DNA of 64,000 bases from assembly GCF_003007715.1 (NCBI RefSeq), contig NZ_PXNO01000021.1, positions 62,001 through 126,000 on the forward strand. Reading direction: 5' to 3'. Origin of the DNA: Marinobacter shengliensis (GTDB taxonomy: Bacteria; Pseudomonadota; Gammaproteobacteria; Pseudomonadales; Oleiphilaceae). Below the pieces are notes generated by a model. It made no database searches and was not told the DNA's origin. It saw only the letters and a program-made list of their open reading frames with translations. Shown piece after piece: positions 36,744 to 45,535 of the stretch. The position numbers were made by a program, and so were the translations under genes. Position 1 is the first letter of the stretch. Each line of letters begins with the position of its first letter.

Positions 36744-38042
36744 ATGAACAGCAAACGCCAGACCAATACGGCCGCGACGGCCACAGCCGCAGACTTTCTG
36801 ATGGCCTCCCGGCAGTGCGAAATCCGCAACCTGGAGTACTTTCTGCAGATGGGCCGGCTGGTGCAGAGCGTGGGTAACCTGGTGCACGGACTGCAACGGG
36901 AGCGGGGAGCTACCAACCTGTATCTGGGGTCCGGTTGCCAGCGTTTCGCCCGGGAGCGTTCGGTTATCCTGAAAGAGAACGACCAACTGGCTGTCATCTT
37001 CCGTAAGGCGCTGACCGACATACAGGAAGACCTGACTACCCATCCGGTCAGCAGCCCGCTGCTGGGTCATATTGCCAGTGCCCTTCATAGCCTCGATCAG
37101 CTGGCCGAGTTCAGGCAGAAAGTGGTCGGGCAGGAAGCCAGCGTGGTGGATGCTACGGACTGGTTTTGCGACACCATCCATCAGCTGATTACGGTGGTTT
37201 TTGAAGCCGCCGAAACCGTTGCTGAACCCTCCATTGCCGGCCTGCTGGTGGCCATGGTGCACGTGATGAATGGTAAGGAATACTGTGGCCAGGAGCGGGC
37301 GGCAGGCTCAGCGGGATTCTCCAGTGGCCACTTCGAAAACGCACTGTCACGGCGCATGATGCACCTGGTTGAAGCGCAGGAACGGTGTTTCGAGGTATTT
37401 GTTGCCTTTGCCAGCGAAGACAGCCTGGCTCTCTGGCAGGCCCTGCGGTCTCACCCGCGGGAACTGGAAATAGAGCGGATGCGCCAGAAGGCGGTGTCGG
37501 TCGGACCCTATAAATCCCTGGACAGGGAAATGGCCGATCGCTGGTTTAACCTGATGACCGACCGTATGGATGATCTCAAGAAAATCGAAGATTCCGTGGA
37601 AAACGCCTTCCACCACCGTTGCGTGGAACGCTACACCGAGGCGCGCCACTCCCTGGCTCACCAGGAAACTCTGCTGGGCTCGCTGGAACAACGGAACGCC
37701 TCGACAATGCCGGTATTGGTGGTCTGCGATAATGGAGTAGATGCGAGTACGGCAGATGCCTGGGCCGGTGACGGTGTCGGGCAACAGTCAGGCAGATCCA
37801 TCTTTGATCTGGTTCAGGAGCAAACCCGCCGCCTGCGCCAGATGTCTGAAGAACTGCAAAGTGCAAAAGAAGCTCTGGAAGACCGGCGCACCCAGGAAAA
37901 GGCCGTGTTGCTACTGATGGAACATCGTGACATCAGCAACGACGAAGCCCACCGATTGCTGCGAAAGCTGGCCATGGATCAGGGCAAGCGATTACCCGAT
38001 GTGGCCCGGGCCCTGGTCTCCATGGCCGGCGTTCTGGGCTGA
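36744..38042 (+). CDS. nasR: NIT-ANTAR nitrate-responsive antiterminator
   Basis: 432 residues. About 30-290 form a nitrate/nitrite-sensing NIT domain (GNLVHGLQRERGATNLYLGS near the start is characteristic), and about 365-430 an ANTAR RNA-binding domain (EKAVLLLMEHRDISNDEAHR, then KLAMDQGKRLPDVARAL). In Klebsiella, NasR binds nitrate and prevents termination in the nas leader RNA. Start set at 36744 with AGGAG seven bases upstream; the frame extends to 36615. It diverges from the nitrite reductase unit and converges with the transporter unit, both of which have leader terminators. Confidence 0.95.
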   Translation: MNSKRQTNTAATATAADFLMASRQCEIRNLEYFLQMGRLVQSVGNLVHGLQRERGATNLYLGSGCQRFARERSVILKENDQLAVIFRKALTDIQEDLTTHPVSSPLLGHIASALHSLDQLAEFRQKVVGQEASVVDATDWFCDTIHQLITVVFEAAETVAEPSIAGLLVAMVHVMNGKEYCGQERAAGSAGFSSGHFENALSRRMMHLVEAQERCFEVFVAFASEDSLALWQALRSHPRELEIERMRQKAVSVGPYKSLDREMADRWFNLMTDRMDDLKKIEDSVENAFHHRCVERYTEARHSLAHQETLLGSLEQRNASTMPVLVVCDNGVDASTADAWAGDGVGQQSGRSIFDLVQEQTRRLRQMSEELQSAKEALEDRRTQEKAVLLLMEHRDISNDEAHRLLRKLAMDQGKRLPDVARALVSMAGVLG

Positions 38043-38055
38043 CACCATCCCTGAT

Positions 38056-38084
38056 GGCACCGGGGGCAAAGTAGCCCCGGTGCC
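38056..38084. terminator. Bidirectional terminator between nasR and transporter ATPase
   Basis: A 10-bp G+C-rich perfect stem (GGCACCGGGG/CCCCGGTGCC) with a 9-base loop in the 50-base gap between two convergent genes. No T-run is present on either side. Confidence 0.65.
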
Positions 38085-38092
38085 GTGCAGTC

Positions 38093-38971
38093 TCAGGCAG
38101 ATGCCGGCTGTTTCTCCTTCTCCACCTTTGCACTCTCCCCACCCTGCGTGGAGGCACTGGCGGCCCGCCGGCTGCTCAGGGATTCCAGCTTGCGCTGTTT
38201 CTCGTACAGGAACGACAGCACCTCCTGCCGGTAATGCACATATTTGGCGTCATCCGCCAACGCCACCCGATTACGCGGCCGAGGCAAATCAATGTGCAGA
38301 TCTTCCCCCACCGTCGCCGCCGGCCCGTTGGTCATCATGATGATGCGGTCCGACAACAGCACCGCCTCGTCTACATCGTGGGTGATCATGATCACCGTAT
38401 TGTTCAGCTCCTGCTGAATCTCCATCAGCGAATCCTGAAGATGTGCCCGGGTCAACGCATCCAGGGCCCCGAAGGGCTCATCCATCAGCAGCACGCTCGG
38501 TTTCATCGCCAACGCCCGGGCAATCCCCACCCGCTGCGCCATGCCCCCGGAAATCTCCCCCGGCCGTTTATTGGCGGCATGGGCCATATTCACCAGCTCC
38601 AGGTTATGGGTAATCCAGTCCCGGCGCTCCTTACGGTTCATCGACTTGCGAAACACCTGCCGAACAGCCAGCTCCACATTCTCATACACCGTCAGCCAAG
38701 GCATCAGCGCATGATTCTGAAACACCACCGCCCGCTCCGGCCCCGGTGAGTTCACCTCATGCCCGTTCAACACACAGCCACCCTTGGAGGCCTGCAACAA
38801 GCCGGCGACAATGTTCAGCACCGTCGATTTACCACAGCCGGAGTGGCCGATAAGCGAAACAAACTCCCCTTTCTGGATCTTCAGGTTCACGTTGTCCAGG
38901 GCAACGAACGGCCCTTTCGGCGTATCAAACGCCATCTCAACACCGGTAAGTTCTAAATGTGTTTTACTCAT
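38093..38971 (-). CDS. nrtD: Nitrate ABC transporter, ATP-binding subunit
   Basis: 292-residue ABC ATPase with Walker A GHSGCGKST, signature EISGGMAQRVGIARAL, Walker B VLLMDEPFGALD and switch His in MITHDVDEAV. The type (MAFDTPKGPFVALDNVNL) is that of NrtD/NasD-like nitrate, cyanate and taurine importers. No fused substrate-binding domain (as in NrtC) is present. Start set at 38971 with GAGGTG upstream; the frame extends to 39127 through a palindromic repeat. The C-terminal 30 residues are a low-complexity Ser/Ala/Lys tail. Confidence 0.93.
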   Translation of the reverse strand: MSKTHLELTGVEMAFDTPKGPFVALDNVNLKIQKGEFVSLIGHSGCGKSTVLNIVAGLLQASKGGCVLNGHEVNSPGPERAVVFQNHALMPWLTVYENVELAVRQVFRKSMNRKERRDWITHNLELVNMAHAANKRPGEISGGMAQRVGIARALAMKPSVLLMDEPFGALDALTRAHLQDSLMEIQQELNNTVIMITHDVDEAVLLSDRIIMMTNGPAATVGEDLHIDLPRPRNRVALADDAKYVHYRQEVLSFLYEKQRKLESLSSRRAASASTQGGESAKVEKEKQPASA

Positions 38972-38999
38972 GGAAATCACCTCAAAAGCAAGCGGAGCG

Positions 39000-39101
39000 C
39001 CGGGTGGGTTACGCCTCCCGAAACCCTCAAAAACATGGATGTTTTTGCGGAGCGTACATGGATGTACTCGCCGCGTGTTTCGGGAGGCGTAACCCACCCG
39101 G
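39000..39101. repeat. Family C palindromic element, between transporter genes
   Basis: Perfect 25-bp stem (39000-39024 with 39077-39101), extended by a G-U and two more pairs, around a 52-base apex. The apex itself contains two smaller hairpins, CAAAAACAT-GG-ATGTTTTTG (39028-39047) and GTACAT-GG-ATGTAC (39054-39067). It separates the permease gene from the ATPase gene in one operon and lies 22 bases after the permease stop. Confidence 0.95.
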
Positions 39102-39123
39102 TGCGGCATGCTCCCAAGTTTGA

Positions 39124-40116
39124 TCACTCGTTCCAGGCCACCTTCTTCTGAATCAACAGCATCACCCGATCCAGCAAAAACCCGATAAACCCGATGGCCA
39201 GCACCGCCACCATGATCCGGCTCAACGACTGACTGCTGCCATTCTGAAACTCATCCCAGACAAACTTCCCAAGCCCGGGACTCTGCGCCAGCATCTCCGC
39301 CGCAATCAGCACCATCCAGGCAATACCCAGAGACACCCGCAACCCGGTAAAAATCATCGGTACCGACGACGGCAGCACCACCTTGCGAACGTGGGTCCAG
39401 AACGACAGCTTCAGCACCTTCGACACGTTCAGCAGGTCCGGATTCACCGCGGCCACGCCCACGCTGGTATTGATCAGCGTGGGCCACAGGCTGCAAAGGG
39501 TGACGGTGATCATCGACGTCAGAAACGACTTCTGGAACATCGGGTCATCGCTGACGTACGTGGCTGACACCACCATGGTGACCAGTGGCAGCCAGGCCAG
39601 GGGCGACACCGGCTTGAAGATCTGGATCAGCGGATTGACCGCCGCCTGAAAATACCGGTTAAGACCGAACACAATTCCCAGGGGCACCGCAATCAGCGTG
39701 GCCAAGGCAAACCCTGACAGCACCGTGACCAGGCTGGTACCGATCTGATCGATAAAGGTGGGTGCGCCCGGGTAAGACCGGATTCGTACCTCTGCGTCCG
39801 GATTGTCAGCCAGAATCCTGGCATTACGCTGCTCCTGCATGGCGATGAACTGGCTGGCGCGTTCCCGCTGGTTGGCGTGCTCTTGCCAGAGTTGCCCTGC
39901 CTGCTCCCAGACCTGAGCTGGCCCCGGAAACGCTCCCAGGGACGTCTGTACCTGGGGTGCTGCCAGATGCCAGAATCCCAGAAACACCAGAATTCCGATC
40001 AAGGGCAGCAAAGCCTCTTTGCCAGCTGCCACCAATTCATTTGGGCTCAGCCGGGCGAGGAAGTTGCGGCTCCTGGCAGCCATCGACTGGCCAATCCTTA
40101 TGCTAAAAGTGCTCAT
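39124..40116 (-). CDS. nrtB: Nitrate ABC transporter, permease subunit
   Basis: 330 residues with six predicted membrane segments and the BPD_transp_1 pattern: SVPMIFTGLRVSLGIAWMVL (EAA-type loop) and the first segment LLPLIGILVFLGFWHLAAPQ. Residues about 45-110 form a longer periplasmic insert, usual for NrtB/NasE. It lies 11 bases after nrtA and is followed by the family C element. Confidence 0.93.
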   Translation of the reverse strand: MSTFSIRIGQSMAARSRNFLARLSPNELVAAGKEALLPLIGILVFLGFWHLAAPQVQTSLGAFPGPAQVWEQAGQLWQEHANQRERASQFIAMQEQRNARILADNPDAEVRIRSYPGAPTFIDQIGTSLVTVLSGFALATLIAVPLGIVFGLNRYFQAAVNPLIQIFKPVSPLAWLPLVTMVVSATYVSDDPMFQKSFLTSMITVTLCSLWPTLINTSVGVAAVNPDLLNVSKVLKLSFWTHVRKVVLPSSVPMIFTGLRVSLGIAWMVLIAAEMLAQSPGLGKFVWDEFQNGSSQSLSRIMVAVLAIGFIGFLLDRVMLLIQKKVAWNE

Positions 40117-40127
40117 GTTGTGCCCCC

Positions 40128-41492
40128 TTACGGTGTCTCGGTGCCTTTCAGCCCAATATCAAAGCGGTCTATGTAAGCGTTCGGTTCACGGGGTGTGAAA
40201 GGCACGCCGTCAATCAGCTCGCCCTGGAAGGGGCGTTCAAAGTTTTCAGCGTCAAAGTCAGGGAAGTCACTGGCGTTCATCACACCATCATCGATCAGTG
40301 ACTGCGCGGCCTGAGCATACAGATCACCCCGGTATACCCTGGCTGCGGTCTGCATGTACCAGTCATCTGGCTTGGCGTCCGGAATCTGGCCCCACCGGCG
40401 CATCTGGGTCAGATACCAGATTGCATCAGAGGGATAGGGGTAAGTGGCGTGATAGCGGAAGAACACGTTGAAGTCCGGAACCTCCCGCACATCCCCTTTC
40501 TCGTATTCGAACGTGCCGGTCATAGAGTTGGCGATCACGTCTTTGTCTGCGCCCACGTAGCTGGAGCGGGAAAGGAGCTCTACTGCTTCCTGGCGGTTTG
40601 CGTTGTCGTTTTCATCCAGCCAGTAAGCCGCGCGGATCAGTGCCCGCAACAACCGCAGGTGGGTATTGGGATGCTTCTCTGCCCAAGTCTCGGTCACGCC
40701 AAAGACTTTCTCAGGGTTGTTTGGCCAGATCTCATAATCGGTGATGACCGGCACCCCGATGCCCTTGAACACCGCCTGCTGATTCCAGGGTTCGCCCACG
40801 CAGTAGCCCTGAATGGTGCCAGCTTCCATGGTGGCCGGCATTTGCGGCGGCGGGGTAACGGACAGATGAACATCGGCCTGCAAGGTGCCACTGGTATCAC
40901 CCCGTTGTGGGGCGTAGAAGCCGGGATTCAGGCCGCCGGCGGCCAGCCAGTAGCGGAGTTCGTAGTTGTGGGTGGACACCGGGAACACCATGCCCATCCG
41001 GAACCTCTCGCCTTTGCTCAGGGATTGCTCCACCGCCGGTTTCAGCGCGCTCGCGGAGATCGGGTGGGCGGGTTTGGCGCCATCCATGTCCAGGTGGGGC
41101 TTCATGGTTTCCCATACCGCGTTGGACACGGTAATCGCGTTGCCGTTGAGGTCCATGCTGAAGGCGGTAATGATGTTGGCCTGAGTGCCATAGCCAATGG
41201 ACGCGCCCAAAGGCTGGCCGGCCAGCATGTGGGCACCGTCCAGCTCGCCGGTGATCACCCGGTCCAGCAGCACTTTCCAGTTGGCCTGGGCTTCCAGTTC
41301 CACGAACAGGCCTTCGTCCAGGAAGTAGCCCTGTTCCCAGGCAACCGCCAGTGGCGCCATATCGGTGAGTTTGATGAAGCCCAGTTTCAGGTCTGGTTTC
41401 TCGGCCGGCCCGATGCTCGCCTGGGCCAGCGTGCTCAGCCCAATCAGTGCGCCTGTGAGCAAGCCTCTGAGTTGATGACGGCGTGTGTTCAT
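40128..41492 (-). CDS. nrtA: Nitrate-binding protein of the ABC transporter
   Basis: 454 residues of the NrtA/NasF/CmpA class. A signal peptide (RGLLTGALIGLSTLAQA) precedes LKLGFIKLTDMAPLAVAWEQGYF and ISASALKPAV; GYCVGEPWNQQAVFKGIG is characteristic. Start is at 41492 with GAGAGGT upstream. First gene of nrtA-nrtB-nrtD. Its 115-base leader contains a strong intrinsic terminator and begins at a sigma-54 promoter. Confidence 0.95.
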   Translation of the reverse strand: MNTRRHQLRGLLTGALIGLSTLAQASIGPAEKPDLKLGFIKLTDMAPLAVAWEQGYFLDEGLFVELEAQANWKVLLDRVITGELDGAHMLAGQPLGASIGYGTQANIITAFSMDLNGNAITVSNAVWETMKPHLDMDGAKPAHPISASALKPAVEQSLSKGERFRMGMVFPVSTHNYELRYWLAAGGLNPGFYAPQRGDTSGTLQADVHLSVTPPPQMPATMEAGTIQGYCVGEPWNQQAVFKGIGVPVITDYEIWPNNPEKVFGVTETWAEKHPNTHLRLLRALIRAAYWLDENDNANRQEAVELLSRSSYVGADKDVIANSMTGTFEYEKGDVREVPDFNVFFRYHATYPYPSDAIWYLTQMRRWGQIPDAKPDDWYMQTAARVYRGDLYAQAAQSLIDDGVMNASDFPDFDAENFERPFQGELIDGVPFTPREPNAYIDRFDIGLKGTETP

Positions 41493-41528
41493 GCTGTTAC
41501 CTCTCTGTGTCTCTCTTTTCTGGCGCAC

Positions 41529-41566
41529 AAAAAAAACGCCCACCCTCCGTTTCCGGAGAGCAGGCG
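41529..41566 (-). terminator. Leader attenuator of nrtABD
   Basis: On the minus strand, CGCC/GGCG and CTCCG/CGGAG enclose a GAAA tetraloop, followed by eight T (41536-41529). It ends 37 bases before the nrtA start codon, inside the mRNA leader, so it must be overcome for expression. Confidence 0.85.
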
Positions 41567-41617
41567 CCAATGCCTTAGAACGAGAGATGTGATGTCTTGA
41601 TGGTTCGCTGTTACCTC

Positions 41618-41633
41618 AGCATAAGCCGTGCCA
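41618..41633 (-). promoter_or_regulatory. Sigma-54 promoter of nrtABD
   Basis: TGGCACGGCTTATGCT on the minus strand: consensus -24 TGGCACG, GG-N10-GC spacing, -12 ATGCT. The start should be near 41607. Confidence 0.85.
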
Positions 41634-41716
41634 TTTTTTAATATTCATAGTTTTCAAAGGCTTGATATTCCCTTCCGTGTTGAGCGAGGAAAACGCCAAT
41701 CGAGCCCGGTCTGTTT

Positions 41717-41745
41717 TTGGTGCAACCTGAGCGATTTCGCACCAA
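41717..41745. promoter_or_regulatory. Candidate NtrC enhancer between divergent sigma-54 promoters
   Basis: TTGGTGC (41717-41723) and GCACCAA (41739-41745) form an inverted repeat with a 15-base gap, about 84 bases from one promoter and 120 from the other. GGTGC and GCACC are NtrC half-site cores, but their order is reversed from the classic site, so two degenerate sites are possible. Nothing else is evident in 41640-41860. Confidence 0.4.
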
Positions 41746-41864
41746 TGTGAAACCTCAAGGCAGAAGTGTATCCCGGCCTGCCGGAGCCGATGGATCTGCT
41801 GAACAAGGCCGTAGCCCGGGCGTTGCCACAAGGCCGGCCGGGCAAGTGCTGTTTTGGCAATCGC

Positions 41865-41880
41865 TGGCCCCGTTATTGCT
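41865..41880 (+). promoter_or_regulatory. Sigma-54 promoter of nasA
   Basis: TGGCCCCGTTATTGCT: -24 TGGC and consensus -12 TTGCT with GG-N10-GC spacing. A start near 41890-41892 leaves a leader of about 90 bases. Confidence 0.8.
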
Positions 41881-41908
41881 TTCCATAAAACAGACAATTT
41901 TGGCAAAG

Positions 41909-41955
41909 AAGCCCGCCCCGGCTCTGGAAACAGACCCCGGATGGCGGGCTTTTTT
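41909..41955 (+). terminator. Leader attenuator of nasA
   Basis: AAGCCCGCC (41909-41917) pairs with GGCGGGCTT (41943-41951); an internal CTG-GAAA-CAG hairpin and CCGG/CCGG pairing fill the centre. The stem ends in six T (41950-41955), 23 bases before the nasA start codon. Confidence 0.85.
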
Positions 41956-41978
41956 ATGGGTAAAGCAGAGGATTGATC

Positions 41979-44654
41979 ATGAAAAACCGCCGAACCACTC
42001 CCGGAAGTACCGCCACCACCTGCCCTTATTGCGGTGTGGGCTGTGGTGTTCTGGCGAAACCTGACGCCGTTCAGGGCGATCTTGGCCACCCGGCCAATAA
42101 TGGTCGCCTTTGTGTCAAAGGCTCTGCGTTACATGAGACCGTGACCGGACACGACCGTTTGCTGGCCCCCCGTGTGGCAGGGCATACCGTTGAGTGGTCG
42201 GAAGCCATTGAACGGTTAGCTGAAGCCATTCGTGTTTCGGTCAGAGACCATGGCCCGGAGTCTGTGGCTTTTTACCTGTCTGGCCAGCTGCTCACAGAGG
42301 ACTATTACATTGCCAACAAGCTGGCCAAGGGCTTTATTGGCACCCCGCACGTGGATACCAATTCCCGGTTGTGCATGTCGTCTGCCGTGGCAGCCCACAA
42401 GAGGGCGTTTGGTGAGGACTGCGTGCCCGGCTGTTATGAGGACCTCGAGCTGGCGGACTTGCTGGTGCTGGCGGGCAGTAATGCCGCCTGGACGCATCCG
42501 GTACTTTATCAGCGGATAAAAGCGTCCCACCGGCCCGGGCGCAAAGTGGTAGCCATTGACCCAAGGCAAACCGCAACCACAGAGATGGCTGACCTGCACC
42601 TGCAACTGCGGCCGGGAACCGACACCCTGCTGTTCAATGGCTTGCTGGTTTGGCTGCATGACCACGGAGCCCTGGCCACACAGTACCTGGAACAGCATTG
42701 CAACGGATTCGAGGAAACTCTGAGTGTGGCCCGCGCCTGTGCGCCTTCGATACTGACGGTCGCTCGCGGATGTGACCTTCCGGCTGCGGATGTGGAACGC
42801 TTCTATCGGTGGTTTGCCGAGACCGATCGAACAGTCACCGCCTTCTCCCAGGGCATCAATCAGTCGGTGGCTGGCACCGACAAAGCCAACGCTATTATCA
42901 ACTGCCACCTGGCCACGGGGCGCGTTGGCCGGCCCGGTGCCAGTCCGTTTTCACTCACCGGTCAACCCAACGCCATGGGTGGGCGGGAAGTGGGCGGTCT
43001 GGCCAACACCCTGGCGGCCCACATGGATTACGACACGCCCGGCGCGGTGCAACGGGTTACTGACTTCTGGCACAGTGAAAAATTGGCAGCGGGACCGGGC
43101 TATAAGGCGGTGGATCTGTTTGAAGCCGTTCATCGGGGCGACATCCGGGTGCTCTGGGTGATGGGCACCAATCCTGCGGTCAGCCTGCCCGACAACGCCC
43201 GGGTCAGGGAGGCCCTGGCGCGATGCGAGACCCTTATAGTCTCAGACTGCGTGGCCCAGACCGATACCACGGCGTTTGCCGATATCCTGTTGCCTGCTGC
43301 CGGTTGGGGCGAGAAGGACGGTACCGTGACCAACTCGGAACGGTGCATTTCACGCCAGCGTCGATTTTTGCCAGTGCCAGAGGGTGTCCGGCCGGATTGG
43401 CGAATCATCCGGGATATCGCCCAGGCGCTCGGTTATGGTCACGCCTTTGACTACCAGGAGCCTGCGGAGATTTTCAGAGAACACGCGGCACTGTCCGGTT
43501 ACGGTAACGGCGGTGAGAGAGTGTTTGATATTTCCGCCCTGGCCAAGCTGAGTTCCACGGAATATGACCGGCTTCAACCCGTGCAGTGGCCGCTTACCGG
43601 GGGCAATCCCGGTGCCTGGCTGCAGACCCGCCGGCTGTTCTCCGATGGTCGCTTTCCCACGCCCGATGGTCGCGCCCGCCTGGTACCGGTTTCGAACCTG
43701 CCGCCCGGACAGCAGCCCGATGCCCGGCATCCCCTGATCGTGAATACCGGTCGTATTCGGGACCAGTGGCACACGATGACGCGCACGGCACTGGCGCCCA
43801 GACTGTTTGCCCATCGCAGTGAGCCCTTTATCGAGGTTCACCCGAAGGACATCGCCACCTTTGGTTTGATTGAAGGTGCACTGGCCACGCTGACAGGGCA
43901 TGCCCGAAAGGGGTTCACCGGCCGGGTCCGGGCCAGCCCGGCACAGAGACCCGGAGAGGTATTCGTTCCCATTCACTGGAATCGGCAGTTTGCATCCTCA
44001 GCCCTGGCCTCCGACCTCATCGCCCCCGTCGTCGACCCGATTTCAGGGCAACCGGAAGCCAAATTTGGCGTAGCCTCCCTTCGGCCACTAATCACTCGAT
44101 GGCAAGCCCGGCTGATGCTGCCCGCGGCCGGGGGCACCGCATTGGACGCCAGGTCACTGGACTACTGGAGCCACCAGGCACTGCCTCATAGCCGGTCCTG
44201 GTGGCTGGCCGGTCGCCGGTCAATGGACTGGCGTGAATGGGCCCGGCAGATTTTCGCCAGGGAACCGGAGCTGGTTATGCAAGATAGTGCCCGGCGTCGC
44301 TTTCGTGCGGCCTGGCTCACCGGCAACCGGTTGGATGGCGTATTGCTGGTAGAGTCCTGTGTGCAAACCATGCCGGACCTCGGCTGGTTGGATGACTGTT
44401 TTGGCTCCGAGAACCTGACACCGGAGCAGCGCCGATCCTTGTTGGCTGCAGGTTCGATCGATGCAGAACCGACCGGGCCGCTGGTCTGCAGCTGTTTCCA
44501 GGTAGGCGAGCGCCAGATCAACCAGGCAATCGAAGATGGGGCCGCCAGCGTTGAAGCATTGGGTCAGCGGCTGCAGTGCGGCAGCAATTGTGGTTCTTGT
44601 ATACCTGAGATTCGTGGCTTGCTGGCGAAATCGGCGGATCGGGAGCCTGCCTGA
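41979..44654 (+). CDS. nasA: Assimilatory nitrate reductase catalytic subunit
   Basis: 891-residue bis-MGD molybdoenzyme reducing nitrate to nitrite in the cytoplasm. The N-terminal [4Fe-4S] ligands are CPYCGVGCGVLA and, further on, GRLCVKG. Molybdopterin motifs include DTNSRLCMSSAV and ALFAHRSEPFIEVHP-like C-terminal dinucleotide binding. The last 60 residues carry a BFD-like [2Fe-2S] module (CSCFQVGERQINQAI, then CGSNCGSCIPEI), seen in NADH-dependent forms with a separate flavoprotein. Start at ATG 41979 with AGAGGA upstream, rather than TTG 41973. Confidence 0.96.
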   Translation: MKNRRTTPGSTATTCPYCGVGCGVLAKPDAVQGDLGHPANNGRLCVKGSALHETVTGHDRLLAPRVAGHTVEWSEAIERLAEAIRVSVRDHGPESVAFYLSGQLLTEDYYIANKLAKGFIGTPHVDTNSRLCMSSAVAAHKRAFGEDCVPGCYEDLELADLLVLAGSNAAWTHPVLYQRIKASHRPGRKVVAIDPRQTATTEMADLHLQLRPGTDTLLFNGLLVWLHDHGALATQYLEQHCNGFEETLSVARACAPSILTVARGCDLPAADVERFYRWFAETDRTVTAFSQGINQSVAGTDKANAIINCHLATGRVGRPGASPFSLTGQPNAMGGREVGGLANTLAAHMDYDTPGAVQRVTDFWHSEKLAAGPGYKAVDLFEAVHRGDIRVLWVMGTNPAVSLPDNARVREALARCETLIVSDCVAQTDTTAFADILLPAAGWGEKDGTVTNSERCISRQRRFLPVPEGVRPDWRIIRDIAQALGYGHAFDYQEPAEIFREHAALSGYGNGGERVFDISALAKLSSTEYDRLQPVQWPLTGGNPGAWLQTRRLFSDGRFPTPDGRARLVPVSNLPPGQQPDARHPLIVNTGRIRDQWHTMTRTALAPRLFAHRSEPFIEVHPKDIATFGLIEGALATLTGHARKGFTGRVRASPAQRPGEVFVPIHWNRQFASSALASDLIAPVVDPISGQPEAKFGVASLRPLITRWQARLMLPAAGGTALDARSLDYWSHQALPHSRSWWLAGRRSMDWREWARQIFAREPELVMQDSARRRFRAAWLTGNRLDGVLLVESCVQTMPDLGWLDDCFGSENLTPEQRRSLLAAGSIDAEPTGPLVCSCFQVGERQINQAIEDGAASVEALGQRLQCGSNCGSCIPEIRGLLAKSADREPA

Positions 44655-44661
44655 AACCGGA

Positions 44662-45360
44662 TCAGTCCGGGCGGCGTAGGAGGGAAACCGGTACCCGGTA
44701 CCGCAAACCGCGGGCATTCAAAGTAACCGCAACCGTGCAGGTTTTTCGGTTCACCCGGACAACCTGGCCCCGTTTCTCGTGCCGGCCTTCGCCAAAACAG
44801 ACCGCATCGCCTATTTGCCACTGTTGGAGTGCCCGGACGGGGTTGGGGAATTCAAAAGGTGTGCTGGAAAGCTCCAATCCGGCTTTTCCTGCAGTCTCCT
44901 CAAGATACTGCCGGGTGGCGACCGCCGCACCACTGCTATACAACCCGTCCAGCGCTTCATAGAAATGCCGGTTATGCACCGAACCATAGTGCCGCTGGCC
45001 TGCACTGTATTGCAGCAAATGGGCAAACTCATGGCAGCAGGTGTGGGCCAGCAGGTTCAATACACTCACCTCACCCCCAAAATAACCCCGACTCCGGATT
45101 TCCCGAGTCGATAACCAGCCCTGGGCGGTTTCCGGCTGATGCTTGGCGGCAATCATCCGCGCGCCATAGGTGATCAGATGCTGCTTCTGGATTGGATCGT
45201 AACGGTGATAGGTGGCCTGGCCGGACCCCACCCGCAATGCCAGCGCTACACCCCGGTTTTGCTCCCGCACCCAGGTCTCGGCGGGCGCCCACAGGATGTG
45301 GCGGGTGGCCTGGCACATGAGAGTGCCGATGGCTCGGATGGTTGACATTGGTACTGTCAT
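44662..45360 (-). CDS. SprT-like zinc metalloprotease-domain protein
   Basis: 232 residues with the zinc motif HEFAH (in THTCCHEFAHLLQY-like context, about residues 110-120) followed by RHFYEAL, similar to SprT/Spartan-like proteins. The C-terminal 60 residues (IGDAVCFGEGRHEKRGQVV; RKTCTVAV) look like a small beta-barrel, as in related SprT-like proteins of Marinobacter and Pseudomonas. Function unknown; SprT domains are linked to DNA-protein crosslink repair in eukaryotes. The N-terminus is uncertain because no ribosome site supports 45360 or the ATG at 45348. Confidence 0.7.
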   Translation of the reverse strand: MTVPMSTIRAIGTLMCQATRHILWAPAETWVREQNRGVALALRVGSGQATYHRYDPIQKQHLITYGARMIAAKHQPETAQGWLSTREIRSRGYFGGEVSVLNLLAHTCCHEFAHLLQYSAGQRHYGSVHNRHFYEALDGLYSSGAAVATRQYLEETAGKAGLELSSTPFEFPNPVRALQQWQIGDAVCFGEGRHEKRGQVVRVNRKTCTVAVTLNARGLRYRVPVSLLRRPD

Positions 45361-45471
45361 GAATGTTGGCTATCTGGGTTGAAGACAACAGAATGGTAAT
45401 GGTCGTGCAAGCGTAACCATGGGATTCACAAATTGCTATGGCCCGTGTTGGCAAAGTTGTACAGAGTCTCT

Positions 45472-45499
45472 TTGACGTTTTGTACCGTGGTAGTATTCT
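45472..45499 (+). promoter_or_regulatory. Promoter of the brnTA pair
   Basis: TTGACG (45472-45477), 16 bases, TATTCT (45494-45499), 36 bases before brnT. TTGTAC occurs twice around the -35 and spacer (45457-45462 as TTGTAC, 45480-45485 as TTGTAC), a candidate operator for autoregulation by BrnA. Confidence 0.5.
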
Positions 45500-45535
45500 C
45501 TTGCCGGGCGAGTAAAAAAGGAATAGTTTGTACTC

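Noticed and set aside
38972..39127. N-terminal extension of the nitrate transporter ATPase
   Set aside because: The frame runs through the family C palindrome; the GAGGTG site and family length support the start at 38971.
40449..41600. 383-codon open frame on the plus strand
   Set aside because: Antisense to nrtA, whose protein is clearly recognisable; no ribosome site and no domain.
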